NCBI RefSeq assembly: GCF_030867145.1
Contig: NC_134440.1
Location: forward strand, 1,550,001 to 1,614,000
DNA: 64,000 bases
Reading direction: 5' to 3'
Source of the DNA: Opisthocomus hoazin
Lineage: Eukaryota > Chordata > Aves > Opisthocomiformes > Opisthocomidae
Shown: positions 37,301 to 49,900 of the stretch, in pieces
How positions within the stretch are numbered: position 1 is the first letter of the stretch
How the letters are laid out: each line of letters starts with the position of its first letter
Program-made: the position numbers and the translations under genes
Notes under the pieces: generated by a model
What the model saw: only the letters and a program-made list of their open reading frames with translations
The model's database searches: none
Told to the model about the DNA's origin: nothing

Positions 37301-37959
37301 TTGATCTTTTCCTTGTATTTGTGTTTATTATTTGTTTGGGGAAACAACGAGCATTTTAAAATCTGATGTAACAACGTAAACAGGAGGGAAAGCATATGCT
37401 TTGATTTCTGTCAGCGATCTTCATTACATTTGTTATTACAAATTATTTGAAGCCTGGATCTTGTTGTATCTGTCAAACATCTGAAGTAGTTGTTACTGAA
37501 TCAAAATGTAATTAATCAAAGCAGAATCAAAACAGGAATTAAGTTAATGTCTAAGTCACGGATGAAATGATGAAAGGGAAGATCCATTTAAAGGATTGTG
37601 AACTGCTGGGAATCTCTGTGTTTGCCTGGTTCATTTTCACATTCCTGAAGCTGCTAGCAGCAGTGTAAGCCATCACTTTCTGTACAGTGACAAGTAACTG
37701 GCTTCACTATTCCTCCTAATTCAGCAAGTTCCGCTCTGACTTGAGGATGAGAGAGCTAGTGGATGATGTAAACAAGGTGTTGGATTTGCACATCAGTATT
37801 GTTTTAATACTTCTAGTAAGTTTTCTCTCTGTGTAGAACACAGTTATTTTATTAGAATTTGTAAGGACTCATGGTTAATTATTTTCCTTCTGTTTCCAGC
37901 ACTTTGGTCTCCTATACAAGATGATACAGAGATTATCCCTTAAAACCAAGCAGCAGTGA
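28324..37959 (+). CDS. NCLN: Nicalin (BOS complex subunit)
   Basis: Fifteen coding exons, all GT-AG and in frame: 28324-28504, 31687-31877, 32098-32242, 32827-32921, 33441-33521, 33712-33815, 34215-34303, 34481-34620, 35054-35232, 35427-35514, 35612-35650, 35768-35931, 36539-36592, 36683-36761 and 37900-37959. Total 562 residues, against 563 in human. The start [10 protein letters not shown] is as in human. An N-terminal hydrophobic segment ([17 protein letters not shown]) is followed by a long ER-lumenal domain of the nicastrin/M28 aminopeptidase fold ([33 protein letters not shown]). The C-terminal membrane helix is [20 protein letters not shown] and the tail is short and basic. Nicalin forms a complex with NOMO and TMEM147 that works with the Sec61 translocon on multipass membrane proteins. 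CR1 copies sit in introns 1 and 4. Confidence 0.97.
29938..30290 (-). mobile_element. CR1 LINE, 3' fragment (minus), NCLN intron 1
   Basis: Reading the plus strand, the copy begins TCATGGAATGGTTTGGGTTG and continues GAAGGGACCTTAAAG, the reverse complement of an avian CR1 3' end. It then runs into reversed ORF2 C-terminal sequence (TTCTTCCTTATATCTAACTT). The subfamily differs from the other three copies. Its 5' edge near 30290 is uncertain. Confidence 0.92.
33073..33368 (+). mobile_element. CR1 LINE, 3' fragment (plus), NCLN intron 4
   Basis: ORF2 end plus 3' UTR and terminal ATTCTGTGATTCTATG. By eye it differs from the copy ending at 51353 at about ten positions over some 290 bases, so the two inserted fairly recently from related sources. 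It lies between NCLN exons 4 and 5 and leaves both splice sites intact. Confidence 0.95.
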
Positions 37960-40900
37960 AGCAACGAGTCATCACCCATACAGCAGCACTGAGCCACCGG
38001 TGAGCCCATCAGGAACCTTCTGCCTTCTATTGAATCCTACTGTTTCTCTTCCTCTGTCTCCTCTTTGCTACTTTACAGAGGAGAGGAAGGCAGAAAGAAC
38101 ATGAAATTTTAACTCTTGTGCAACTTTTAAGTGCTTTTCTTCACCTTCACCTGACTTGCACCATGTCTGTTTTCCTTTGCTTTTTGGCAAGGGAGAGGCT
38201 CAGAGACTTCAGTAATTCTTGCAGGTTGTTTAAACACTGAACGGCTGATTCTGAGCAGCTTGGAGTGTAAAACCAAGTCCAGCACCTTCATGGGCACATG
38301 TGCTATACAGCCAACTTGAAAACTGAAACTATAGACTAGAGTGACATGTTATCTCTGCCCAGCAAACAAGAACTCAGAGCAGTTGTTTAAAAAAAACACC
38401 TGCAGATGCATATTAAAGATAATACTATTAGCACATTTTGCTATGGCACCCTTTCCTTAAGTTCACTGCCTGGCTTTAGGAAGGTGTGGTGAGCAAGCAG
38501 TGTCTGCAGCAAGCATCTTCTTGCGTGTTGTTTAGACTGTGCAATAACTCATTTGCTTTTAGGAGGTGCACTGTAAACTACCTTGACTGTTATTGACAGA
38601 ATGAGGAAAGATTGTTAAAATGGGTTCCTTGCATTAGGGTTCTTACCAGAACAGGTTCTCTCCTATTGGAGGGTGCATTTTGCTGTGTATGTGTTTTCTC
38701 TTAAAGTTTATGGTCCTTGAACAGTTCACGGCTGTCACCACTCGGTGCTAAACCCTTGCTGGGTTTTTAAGGGGTGTTCTACAGTCCTAGCTGCTGCAGG
38801 ATTGTGTTCTGTGCTGTTCCGTGTATTTAAATAAGCTGGCTATGTTAATAGCAAGAACAGCCTAGCTCCTGCTGAGCTCTGGTCTGTAGTCCCTTGAATC
38901 TTCATTCCTCAGTTTTCACTTCCAGATGGGTTCTGGATTTTGGCATGTTTTCCCGTGTTCATTTGCATCTCAGGGTCTCACTTCACATTTTTCAGCTCTA
39001 TTATTTCTGGAAACACTGTTCCTGGCCTGCCCGTACGAGCAAGTCCCCGAAGTGCTTGTTGCTGTCCTTTCATGTGCTGCCCCCAGTATGTACGAAGGGA
39101 GGCAGGTCACTTAGCCATTAAAAAGCAAAACAAAACAAGTGAAGTTTTATGAATGTCATTTTAAACATGGCTGTTACTGGAACTGTACCTAAGAGTGTAT
39201 CGTGGAACACATGTTCTCTGCTACTTTTATCCTTGAGCAAGCCTTATTTTTGTTTTGCCTGTGCTTCTGGATTGAGAGCGCTATGTAGTTGCCCAAAATA
39301 GTTGCCAGTGCTGTGCAAAGATCAGGAGGGCCAGGTAACCAGTTGCTCAAGCATTGTGATCATCTTAACTTTAAGTCTTTCCTGAACTCCACCATCCAAG
39401 GTAAGCAGGATACTTGTCACCACTTTCTGGTGAGAGCTGAATGCCCTTTCTGGGCAGTATTGCACTTTGTTTACCCTCAAGTTCTTCGGGAAAATATATC
39501 AAGATACTGACTGAGTCCTAGGCTGGTTGTAATTCTAGAAGACGTCCTGATTGAGTACTGCTGTCCTGCCACTCAGCAATGTTTGAGTCTTTTCTGTGGT
39601 TTGTTCTATGCACATGAGGTCTCTTCACAGGCCACGGTGACTACTTTTTTTTTTTTTTAAATGACTACTTGTATTTAAAATAGCATCTTTTACAGAGGCT
39701 GAAAAGATCTTGTGGGTTTGAATGAAGGTGTAACTTTTTTTTTTTTTGTATGCAAGGAAAATTTAGGCTGTGCATCCTTGACTGTTCCATAGCTGCTGTG
39801 CGTGCACTTGTTAGAAAAGGAGAAAGGAGTTGTGAGTCCTTGTCCTTTGGAGGGGGACCAAAGTACTGATTTCTATCCATCTTTGTTTCACTGTAGTCTC
39901 CTTCTTGGAGTACCCTTAGGCCGTGATGTGTGCTTTCTGCTACTTTAAATGTGTAGTAACTTGTTCTTTAAAGGGTTTTTTCTTTTCCAGGAGAGCATGC
40001 TGATGTCAGTGGCTCACTAATATCAGCAGGTGGCATGATACCAAGCACTCCTAAAATATTAACCCTATAGGGAAACTTGCCTTTTTCTGATCTTTTGAGT
40101 GCTTATTTGAAATACACCTGTCTGCATGCATGAAGTGTTTGTGACACTCCTCTGCCAAATGAATTTATAATGCCATAGAAATTGCTGTAGTGGCTGGAAG
40201 ACGAGCCTTGATTGTTTTCCACTGGCTTTTATGCACTTCCTGTAGAGACTACATATGTTGTGCTGTGGGAGGGTGCATGCTCTGGACTGTGCAGGTTCGG
40301 AATATGCACAGTACAGTGGCTATCTGAAGAAGTTCTCTGTAGGTTCTCAATATGTGGAAGTAGTTTTAGAGGCTTCCAGCTGCATCATATATTTCTACTA
40401 TGTTAACACTTCGAGAGGGGCTGTTGCTTCTAATCTGGCAGATTACTTAACCAGGCTTAATGAAACTCTGTTACTTCACTGAGAAAAATAGAAAAAACCT
40501 AAATTATTAGCAATTCTGCTGCAGCTTGACTTGATGCATATAAAATTTGCAAGTAGTGGGCAAGAGAGAACAGAACAGGCTCAGAGCATTCTTCCTTGCA
40601 GTGGAGACTGTCAGCCTTTGGTCTTCCAGATGAGAAGCTCAAAGTCCAGAGTCAAAAACTTCACCAAGGCAACGCAGTGTGGTTGTGGCATTAAAGCAAA
40701 CACTTTAGTTCCTTATGGTCTCCACGATAAACTGCTAATGCTTCTAAATGCAGTGCCAGAAGCCAGTGGCAGCTATCTAAAAGAAAGGTGGATAGAGGTA
40801 AATGAGGAGAGTTCATAAACCTGAAGGGCAGTTGGGATAGTACATCGCGCTCTCCCACACGAGGGGAAATTGCCCTATAATCTGATTGGATGCATTTTGT

Positions 40901-42299
40901 GTATCTACAGCTGCCTGCCATAGAAAGTAGTTTTTACGACAGAAAAGTGTTTATGCTTTTGATCAAAGTGCATGTGCACTGAAACATTATATACTCAAAT
41001 TTGAGACAAGTTAAATTCCAGCTTTCTCATAGCTGGAACAGAGCGCCCATCCTGGGAGTGAACTTAGTTCTCTCGTTGCTGTTACCTTTGAGAAGTTGAC
41101 AGAGAAGCTTGTCAATAGACCCTGCTATTCTGCTATGTTTTGAAAAAAAATCAAGAAAAATTTTGCTGGTCCGTACTGCAGCATATGTGAACAGTTCTGT
41201 CACCAACATAACATGCAAAGGCAGAAATGCAACAGCTGTTCTGGTAAAATAAGAGTTCTCCACAGCATTGCAGAAGAGCTCCGTGTAGCTGATTCTTGTT
41301 ACCCCTATTTTTACCTATCCTTTTTATCAGGAGTTTGCCTGGCCTGGAAGGAAGAAGCATGGAAAGCCTATCTCCACGTACACATAAGTGGCTAGCAGTT
41401 GGTGCTTCTAGCCGTAAAACAATTTTCTTTGCTAGCTGTCGATTTTACCTGTTGTCCTGGTGCTGTCAAAGTCTGCAACTCACAAGAACCTGGGTTTCCA
41501 ACAGGATTTAAGCACTGAAGCTCTTTATTCCTTCTGTCCGCTCCCACCCACACAGGCACTAATGGGGATTATGTTCGAGTAATTTGCACTATTGTAGTTG
41601 ATCTCCCAAATAAGAAAAGTTGGTTCATTGTTATGAAATAAGCACTACTTGTACTCAGTGCTAAGAGGAAAGACCCTGAAGCCAAAACGGAGCTAAGTAC
41701 CCCACCATCAGTGGCTGGAGGAGTCACCCAATCTATTTAGATGTTTAAAGCCACAGATACCCACAATTGTGGGGCTTGGTTTTGGAGGATGTTTGTTTGT
41801 TTGTTTGTTTTAAATCGTGCACTGTCATATTGTTTATAGCACAAGCCGAAATACCGAGCTTATCCTGCATCTTGTAGCCAAGCTGGGTTTTACACTTAAG
41901 AGCCATTCAGTCTTGACTTACCAGTCTGAAATGATGGGAGTACTCCTATATGTCTCAGTAAACTGGGCCTCTGGGTACTCAAGTGTGGGCTCCTGCTTGC
42001 TCACTTTGATCTGTTTAGTTTCCATTTGTAGTTATTGGATAACAACTTCAAGGTTATAATCTGGAATGTTTGCAGCTCAGGAAAAAGAGTTGATTTATCT
42101 AGCAATGTTAACTCAATTATTTATCTCTTGTGTGTCCTAAAGAACAAATGTATATTGAGGTGAATATTTAAAAGGTAATAGAAAATTCCATGCCGTTGAT
42201 TTACATATTTTTTTCTGACTATAAATGTAATAATATTTAAGTATTTTAACATTTTTAATTTCCGTATTTGTTTGTCCCTTTTCCCCTTGGAAAAATAAA
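37960..42299 (+). other. NCLN 3' UTR and flank
   Basis: No coding exon. ATTAAA-type signals occur near 38411 and 39115; the first clear plus-strand AATAAA is at 42294-42299, after a strongly AT-rich stretch. Use of that signal would give a 3' UTR of about 4.3 kb. Shorter forms are possible. A (GTTT)n tract lies at 41791-41811. Confidence 0.4.
41791..41811 (+). repeat. (GTTT)n microsatellite
   Basis: Five tandem GTTT units running into TTAAAT. Confidence 0.85.
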
Positions 42300-43342
42300 C
42301 CGAGTGAGTAGGTTTGATGAACAGATTTGGAGAACTGTTTGCTGCTGGAAGCTCAAAAAACTGGAATGTCCTTGCATTATTTGAAGGAATAGACCCCCTG
42401 CAAAAAGGGAGAAAATACTTGTATTTAAGAGCTTATATCATCCCTTCTATATAGTCAGAAGTAAAATAGTATGACAGAAAACGTTTACAGACCCTGAGCA
42501 AGATTGCAGCACCTTGAGGTGAGCAAATTTGAAGGGTTCATGCTAATTTGAAGCAATTAAAGGTTTCTATGCAAGACAGGTTCAATGCTGTGAAACACTG
42601 GCGACCTGAGAGGCCCCCACAGTGTATGCTAGTGGTAGATTGTTGTGCCTCTGTGATGATCCGATGACTTTCTGTGAACACTTATAAACTGTTTATTCAA
42701 ATTACAAACATTGCAAGAGATCTGTTCCCTGTACATGAGTCTTAAAATCGCAGCGGTCAGAATTGTAGAGTGGGAAACACAACAGCAGAGGAAAGACAGA
42801 GGACTTTCTTTCTGCCTCCTCATAATGGCTGAGTATCTAAGGAGTTCTCCTTGGTAAGACCTCTCTTTCAAGCATCCCCTTCCCACCTGCGTTGTAGGGA
42901 TGTGCAAAGTCACATCTCGGTGCACGCCCTGCCCAGCCGGGGTGTTTGGCTGAAGGCAGCCAGGCCTTCTGCTGCTGGGGCCCTGGACCCACGGGGGGCA
43001 CTTGCCAGGCCCCGGGAATGCCGTTCTCTGCCGCGCCCCCGGTGTTTCCCCGGCCGTGATTCGGGGCAGGCCGGGGGAGCCCCGCCCGCTGCCGGGCTGG
43101 TCGCGGGGCGGCTGGAGCACGTTCTGGTGCCCGCCGGCAGCGGAGCCGCACCTGCCCGGGCCTGGCCGGCTCCTGCCCGCTGTGGCTCGGCCCGGCGGCT
43201 GCTGTCTGCCCTCCGGGGCCGCGCCGGCCTCCAGGCTCCCGGCCCGGCTCAGCGCGGGGACGCGGAGCGGCGCGTTTGCGTACTCGGACCGCGCCAGGGC
43301 TGCCTGCGGCGCCAGGCGGGGCGCGCGGGCTGCGCCGCAGCG
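42300..43342. other. Spacer between the NCLN 3' end and the SUB1-like promoter
   Basis: The first ~650 bases are AT-rich and hold nothing I can name. From about 42950 the sequence becomes a CpG island that runs to about 43800 and covers the start of the SUB1-like gene. Long ORFs on both strands here are a by-product of high GC. Confidence 0.5.
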
Positions 43343-43482
43343 ATTGGTCGGGTAGCGGGGGCGCTGGCACGGGGCGGGGAGAGCAGGGAGCCGCGGGATT
43401 GGTGGAGCGGCGACGGGGCGGGCCTTGGCTCCTGGACAAGGCCGCGGGAAGGCTGCTCGCTGCCCGCGCCGCGGTCGGTCAG
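43343..43482 (+). promoter_or_regulatory. Promoter and noncoding exon 1 of the SUB1-like gene
   Basis: Two inverted CCAAT boxes (ATTGG at 43343-43347 and 43398-43402, 55 bases apart) alternate with two Sp1-type GC boxes (43371-43379 and 43415-43422). This is a TATA-less housekeeping arrangement. A donor CAG|GTGCGG after 43482 would end a noncoding first exon, joining the acceptor CGTAG at 43585, one base before the ATG. Confidence 0.6.
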
Positions 43483-43586
43483 GTGCGGGTTTGGGCCCGC
43501 GCTCTCCCCCTCCCCGTCGCGCGGGCCCGGCGGTTGTGGCGCTCCCCGTCCGCTCCTGGGCTGACCGGCGCGGCTTTTCCCGTAGG

Positions 43587-46324
43587 ATGCTCAAGGCCGA
43601 GGAGCTGGCGGGAACGAGCAGCTCGGAGAGCGGCCCGGAGGAGGAGGGGAAGGTACTGCCGCCCCGGGGAGGAGCGAGAGCCGCCAGCAGAGCTCCCGGT
43701 CGGGTCTGGGTCCCGAGAGCAGGTGACGCGGCGTTCCCGCCCGCTCCGGGGGGCAGGCAGGGTGGGGGCCCGGCGGCGCCGCTTCCCCCCCGCACCGGCA
43801 GCAGAGGCACCCGGCAGTCGCAGTGCGGCCGGTAGCAGGAGTGCCTCGTTCCTGGACTGCGGCGGCTCGGGTATGGCCCAGGAGAAGGGCTGTGGCTCCC
43901 CAGACCAGGCTGCTCAAACTGGTGATCTCTCTTCCTAGAAAAGAAAGAAAGAAATGTCTTCTAAGTCAGAGAAAAGGCTGAAGGCAGAGGCCAAACCTTC
44001 AAAGGTGACTGAAAGATCTCTGGGAAAAGGCAGTGAAGAGGAGGGCGTGTTCCAGGTATGGAGGGCAGGGATATGCTCTAGGAACACATCTTTCTCCTTC
44101 CCTTGCTATAGACCTGCCTTCTACCTCCTCTACTTGTAGCTGAGCTGACTGCCTGGGGTGCCTGCTGTCCCTTCACTAGTCCTCTGGCATGCAGAGTGAC
44201 CCCATGGGCCCTACGGGCTGAGGAGCAGCTTGTTGCAGGGCTGGGTTTAATGCAGGCTCTGTGTCGCCGCAGATTGGGAAGATGCGTTACGTCAGAGTGT
44301 CCTGCTTCAAGGGGAGGGTCCTCGTGGACACCAGGGAGTTCTACACTGACAAGGAGGGCAGCATGAAACCAGGGAGGAAAGGTACAACTGCATTCACTAG
44401 GTGCCAGCCCCTCCGCCTTGGCTGTTGGCTCTCCAGCTCTGGCTTAGCCCGCCTCCCTCGGTGGTTGAGAGACCTTTGCATGCCACACTAAGGGACTGGG
44501 GAGCTGAGCAAACCACATGGGAGGGTTTAGCGTTTTCTCAGCACGGGTGGCAACAACTGAAGAAAAGCACAAAGAATGAGTGAGTGTGAGCCTCCAGTGA
44601 GATCTGGAGCTTGGCAGGACCACTCTGAGAAGCAGTGCAGGAGCCTGCTGTGTAGGACTCTGTTTCCACCTCTGATCACTAGTCCTTTCTCTGGCTGTTG
44701 GCAGGGGCAGAGCTTCAAGGTGGAGGAGGCGAGGCTGAAAACACTGGCTCTGGTGTTGCTTCCTTATGTCCTACTGCTAGCTGACAAACTGGTGTTTTGA
44801 TACTGATGATGCCTAGGGCAAATAGGTGGCATTTTGTGTATTTGCCCCTGTCTGTAATGGTGGAGCTGTGCTTGGCTGGGAGAGCCTCCCAGAGGTAAAT
44901 CCGTCCTTCCCTATATAGGTGTTGACGGGAAGGTTAAGACCCTTCTGGATCCCTACCAAGACACTCCAGTGCTGCTGGCATTCCTTATTCTTTTGGCAAG
45001 GATGATGTGATAGTGGCACAACTTGAGTGGCCCAGCACAGCAGCACTACCTGAACAGGTGATGCAAGCAAAGGCAGATGGACAAGGGAAGACACATTTCT
45101 TTCTCTAGATCTCTTAAACTGGTGAGTCAACACTCAGGCCTTTTGCTTTGGGACTTTGACAGTGACTTGCCAGCTTGCCTCATCCTTCACAGGCCCTGGA
45201 CTCCATCCAAAGACTCGGTTAGTGTGAGGTTTCTCGAGGAACCTTTTGGTCCTTATTACAGGTTTTTCTGTCAGGGTAGATTAATTTGTTTCAGCTGGGT
45301 TTGCTTCATAACCACTAAGCATGATTTTCCTTCCGGAAATTAATTTCCTTCAGAGAAGTTACAAGTATAGATTACTCAGAGGGAACTGTGTACCCTGTAA
45401 TGGAAATGGGAAGCAAAGCCCTCAAGCTTCTCTGGGCCATTGGAGGCAGAGAGGGAAAGGAACATTTTGGACTCCTTCCAGGCTGGGAAAAGCACACCCA
45501 CAATGTAAGACAAAAGATCTGTCAGTTAAAACAGAGATCATGAGGAAATATTTTTTCATTTATATACTGCCTCTGCTGTTGTTCTCAAGAGTTCTTGGAT
45601 TCTGGTCTTTGTCTAGAAAATTTAATAAAGCTTGAGCCCTAGTTCTTTAATGTGATTCTTAACAAAGCCCAAAGGAACAAGTTGACAACTTCTGGCTGGA
45701 ATCCACACAGCAATTCCACTACTGTGTATGTTTTTTAAGGGAGAGGGACAGGACATCAAGACTGTCTCTGCTGGATCTAAAAGAAGCCAGTTCTTCTCTA
45801 GTGTTTAAGCCACACTAGTGATTTCTAGTTAGCTGCAGGTTTTTTTTAAATAGAGCTAGGGTTGGCATTATTTCCTTTGGGTAGTTGAAAGGATGATGTC
45901 CTAACTGCTACGTGGAGTATGATTCTCCTAGAATTTCTTCCCAGCTTGTGTGGGTGGGAGTTTGTACTAGGAAACAGGCTGGAAGGGGCTATGGGACTCT
46001 TGAAAGGCAATTTTAGCTTACGGAAGCACCATGCGAGAATATGATAGCATTGAGTACTTCTTGATGTGGATGCTGAAGTGCTGGCACAACTGCTGTGATT
46101 AGAAGGCTGCCTCTGTTTCTGGTCTGTGCCTCTGCCTCAGTTTCCAACTTTCCCTTGTGTAGCTAGTCTGAAGGAGCCAATCTGGTGTACTGCTTGATGC
46201 TTACCCCTTGCCTCCTCTGAAACCTCTCCCTCTGCTGTTTCTAGGGATTGCCCTGGCTGCAGAACAGTGGAATGAACTGAAGGAGATAATTTCTGAGATC
46301 GATGCTGCAGTCAAGAAATTGTAA
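43587..46324 (+). CDS. SUB1/PC4-like transcriptional coactivator p15 paralog
   Basis: Four coding exons: 43587-43652, 43939-44055, 44273-44381 and 46245-46324 (phases 0, 0, 1), giving 123 residues against 127 for human SUB1. A short Ser/acidic N-terminus ([13 protein letters not shown]) and a Lys-rich stretch (KRKKE) precede the C-terminal PC4 domain: [32 protein letters not shown], then the helix [20 protein letters not shown]. From memory of human SUB1 the last 62 residues are about 70% identical. PC4 binds single-stranded DNA as a dimer and acts in Pol II transcription and repair. The tryptophan of human REYW is Tyr here (REFY). As in human SUB1, the ATG is at the start of the second exon. 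All splice sites are canonical, so this is a gene and not a retrocopy. True SUB1 should be elsewhere in the genome. Confidence 0.88.
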
Positions 46325-46381
46325 GATGGAGTATCTTGGACATCTTCAGTCTGTTTCCTTTCCCTCAAGTGCACTGACAAC

Positions 46382-46387
46382 AATAAA
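46382..46387 (+). terminator. Poly(A) signal, SUB1-like gene (proximal)
   Basis: AATAAA 58 bases after the stop codon. Confidence 0.5.
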
Positions 46388-46907
46388 GCCAAGGATTCTC
46401 ATCTGGAGCCTTCTCCTCACCTTGCTGGGGTTTCCTCACTGAGATGGTGGTCATGCTGAAAAGACCAGAGACTCTTCTGTTTTCAAGGAGTAGCTTGTAA
46501 TGAGCACCTGGAACCAGAGCCAGTGCTGTGAAGTGAGACTTCAGCACCTCTGGTCTCAAGCAGACTTGAGGTCTGTGCTGGTGAGGGACGTGATGCCAGC
46601 CTGGCTTTCCAGGGGTGGATGGCTTCAGTCTACCTTGTGGAGTGCTTGAACTGCTCTGCATCTGTTACTGTCTTCCACTTGTTGACTGCTGAGTAAGATG
46701 GTTTGTATACCTCATGTTGGTATCATCTGTGTTTCTCCCACATGGCATTATGGCTGTTTCAAGTGCTTTGTGTGTTGGTGAGGGTTGTTTGGTGGGTTTT
46801 GAGTGGTTTTCTTTTTTTTTTTTTTGTTTGTTTGTGTTTTTTTTTTTGTGAAGAAAGAGATGATTATACTTGAGCAACTGGTTTGTCTGTAGAGGGTGAA
46901 TATGCAC

Positions 46908-46913
46908 AATAAA
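46908..46913 (+). terminator. Poly(A) signal, SUB1-like gene (distal)
   Basis: AATAAATGTGTTTG: a canonical signal followed by a GT-rich element about 590 bases after the stop. It is preceded by T-rich tracts typical of a 3' UTR. Confidence 0.5.
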
Positions 46914-49900
46914 TGTGTTTGCATTATAAAAAGGAGAGGCATAGTGTTTCACAGGCTGGCACCTGAACTCTTTGTTTCAGGCACCCTTCTTTGTAGGTTG
47001 CTGTTGGATTTCCCTTTCAGGAGGAGAGTGCTCTGTAGTGTTTATTCTCATTATATGTTCCCAATAATGCTGCTATACAGAAGCAGTCAGACAGTGGTCT
47101 ACTCCAGGTCATGGGAAGGGCAAGCTAGAATGTGAATCAGTCAAAGAAACTGGTAATTAGGAGGCTTATTAAATAGAGGGAAAATTAAAGGCCTGAGGAG
47201 GAAAAAGAATATTCCTTTCCCTGTGGCAGAGAAAAATGACAAGCTATTGAAAGAGTGGAGAGAGGATATTTTATGCTTGAGCTCTAAATGGATCCTACTC
47301 TGGGATCAGCTGCAGCAAGCACAGCCTTCCTTAACAAGCCTTATCCAGACTTTTCAACAGCTTGTGTCTTCCATCTATTTTTGGTTTTTCTCTTGCCCTG
47401 GTTTCCATAGTATCTGAATGTTTCATGCTTTTAAATATATCTGACACTTGCAGCACCTTGGTGAAGTAGGAGGTACTAAGGCCCTTGCTCTGTAGAGGTG
47501 CTGGGGCTGTAACAGCTCAGGGTTGTGTGGAAGATGTGGGGTGGAGCAGTGAACTGAAACTAGGCTTTCCTAAATGCCGAATTTATAACTGCTGGATTAA
47601 TCTTTTGCTAGGCATAGCAAGAGGAAAATAAAAAAATCTTCATAAAACTGTCCCTGAAAAAAATTTCGAAGGGCTCAGTGCTGTAGCTGCTTGTAGCAGG
47701 GGTGGAGATGGATAGGCTTGATGACTGAGGCATTTGCCTCTAATCCTCTGTTCAGCTGTTCTCTATTTTAGTGTTACATTTCTTTCAAGTGAGAGAGAGC
47801 ATGAGGGTACTAGACTATGTCCTGAAGCCAGGTTGCTCATGCTATAAGCTTATTCCCGGGGAATATTTATAACATAATGTCTTAATACAGTGTTCACACA
47901 CCAAAGGTAATGGGAAGATAAAGAACTTCACAAAAAACAAAGATATGAAAGAGAAGCAGATGGTGTAGGTATGTACCCAAGATGCTAGGGACGCTCAGTC
48001 TTTGTTTTGACCCAGCTCTGGGGTACCCAGGCTAAAGCACGTGACAGAAGCAGCTATCTCTGTGCATGACATACTCTTTGCTGATTAAAAACAGGTCCAA
48101 ACTGAACTTGATCAGCTCAATTGAATATTGCATGGTTCTAGAGCTGATGAGTGGCCTCCCCTTAATTGGGAAAGGAGGGCCATGTTCCATTGTTTTTCTG
48201 ACTAGCTTTCTTTCAAGTGTTGGAAAAAACAGTTTGAAAACAACCCAAGCTTTTTGTGTAACAGACAACAAGGCGGGTTTTTTTTTTCTTTTTTAATCCT
48301 CAAAGAACAGCTGCTGTTGATCAGAAAGATATCTGAATCTTTGATGTTCATTTCCAATCTACCCACTGTTACAGACAACTTCTGGTCATAAAATCAACAA
48401 GCATTAAAACTTAGTTAATTTTTGATTTGTTGCAAAGTTAAAATATTAAAAAAACCTGATCTTAAATTGGTTAGGATTACAGATATCCAATGAAAGGTAA
48501 GCAGCAGAGTCTTGGTAAACAAGAGAGGATGAAAGCTAATAGCAATTTATACTCTTTTACTGAACTGTGATCTGGCTTAAACTGTTAATCTGGCTGTTTA
48601 GGAGCAGTTTTCTTTGTAGAAAACCTTTTGCTCCAGATCAGAAACAATCACATTACAGGAATGTACTTTTATCTTCTTGAGACATTATATTGTTGCTTGG
48701 ATATTTTCTGCCAGGACTGTCTTAACTAGTGTTTTGGCTTTTCTACCTGGGGAGCAAATAGGTAAGGGAAAGCAGATTGTTTTGAAGGATCCTTGAAAGA
48801 TCCTCCCTCCTTCCCCTTTTTTCTGGGCTGTTGTGAGCATTTCCTGCCTCAAGTGCTGTCTCCTAGGTGATGTGGAAATTCAGAGCTCCAGCTTGTATTT
48901 TGTCCATTCCTTGCTGCCTTTAGGAGCTGGAACGAAAAGGCAGGCACTCATAATGCAAAGTGTGCCTTGGTGTTCCTGTGTCCTTTGTTTGAGCCTTTCT
49001 CAAATTTGGGCGACTGGATCTCTTCACCTTTTATCTTAAGCTGCCCCTGTCTAAATCCAAACACTTCTATGTCACAAGAAACCAGGAAAGTATAGATGTG
49101 TTTGAAGACAAACACCTCGGTTTTTTCCACTAGCAAATGTCTCTATGCAGAAGAGAAACTTCTTGGGCACACAATGTGGCTTTCTTTTTAACACTTACTT
49201 TTTGAAGCAGTGTCTGAGGTTTGGGCAGAACCTGTTCCTTCATCCTCTGGGAATCGTGCACCTGAGCTCTGCTGTGCCCCTTCTAACTCTCACAGCCTCC
49301 TCAGTGACAGATGCAACATGCTTCTCCTTCATCTGTGCAGATGACCTGTCCTTTCCCTTTTTTACTCTCTTGGTGCTATGACTGTCTTCTAACTACCCCT
49401 TAATCCTGTTACTGTGGTATATAATTCTCTGGCTCTGTAAACTCTTTCCAGGTGCTGATTGACAGCCGTTCTGTTTTTCATTTACTAGCAGTATTTTCAT
49501 GTCTGTTTTTCTCTACTGCAGTCAGGGTGATTATAATATGTCCATTCATGGACTCCAAAAGATTCTGGATATAGCTTTCCTTCTAAATAGGCATTTTCTG
49601 CCTGAGGCACTGGGTCCCTCAAGCTGTAACATAAGCCTAGAGTAGATTGTGCTGCAGCAGCTGACATGAAAAAGCAGGCTGGGCATAGAAAGGTGCTTGA
49701 AAATATTACTTGCTTAGCCACGATTCATCTGAGGTGAGGTTTGCTGCAGTTGTGATAAAGGTCTTCTGTTTTTAAGATTGTCTTGTCTGTTTGCAGTTAA
49801 AAATGAGAACAGTTTGACTTGTCATAGGCTTCCTGGCTGATGCATCTGTGGCTTCTGAATAGTTGGCAGAACCCTGGCAGCTTCTGCAAGAGATGTAAAC

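Noticed and set aside
42629-43810. 393-codon minus-strand ORF over the SUB1-like promoter
   Set aside because: Lies across a CpG island where stop codons are rare; composition is Pro/Arg/Ala-rich and it overlaps the real gene's first exons.
43954-44139. Internal ATG (MSSKSEK) as start of the SUB1-like gene
   Set aside because: The ATG at 43587 gives an N-terminus parallel to SUB1 ([13 protein letters not shown]), sits where SUB1's start sits relative to exons, and splices in frame to this exon.
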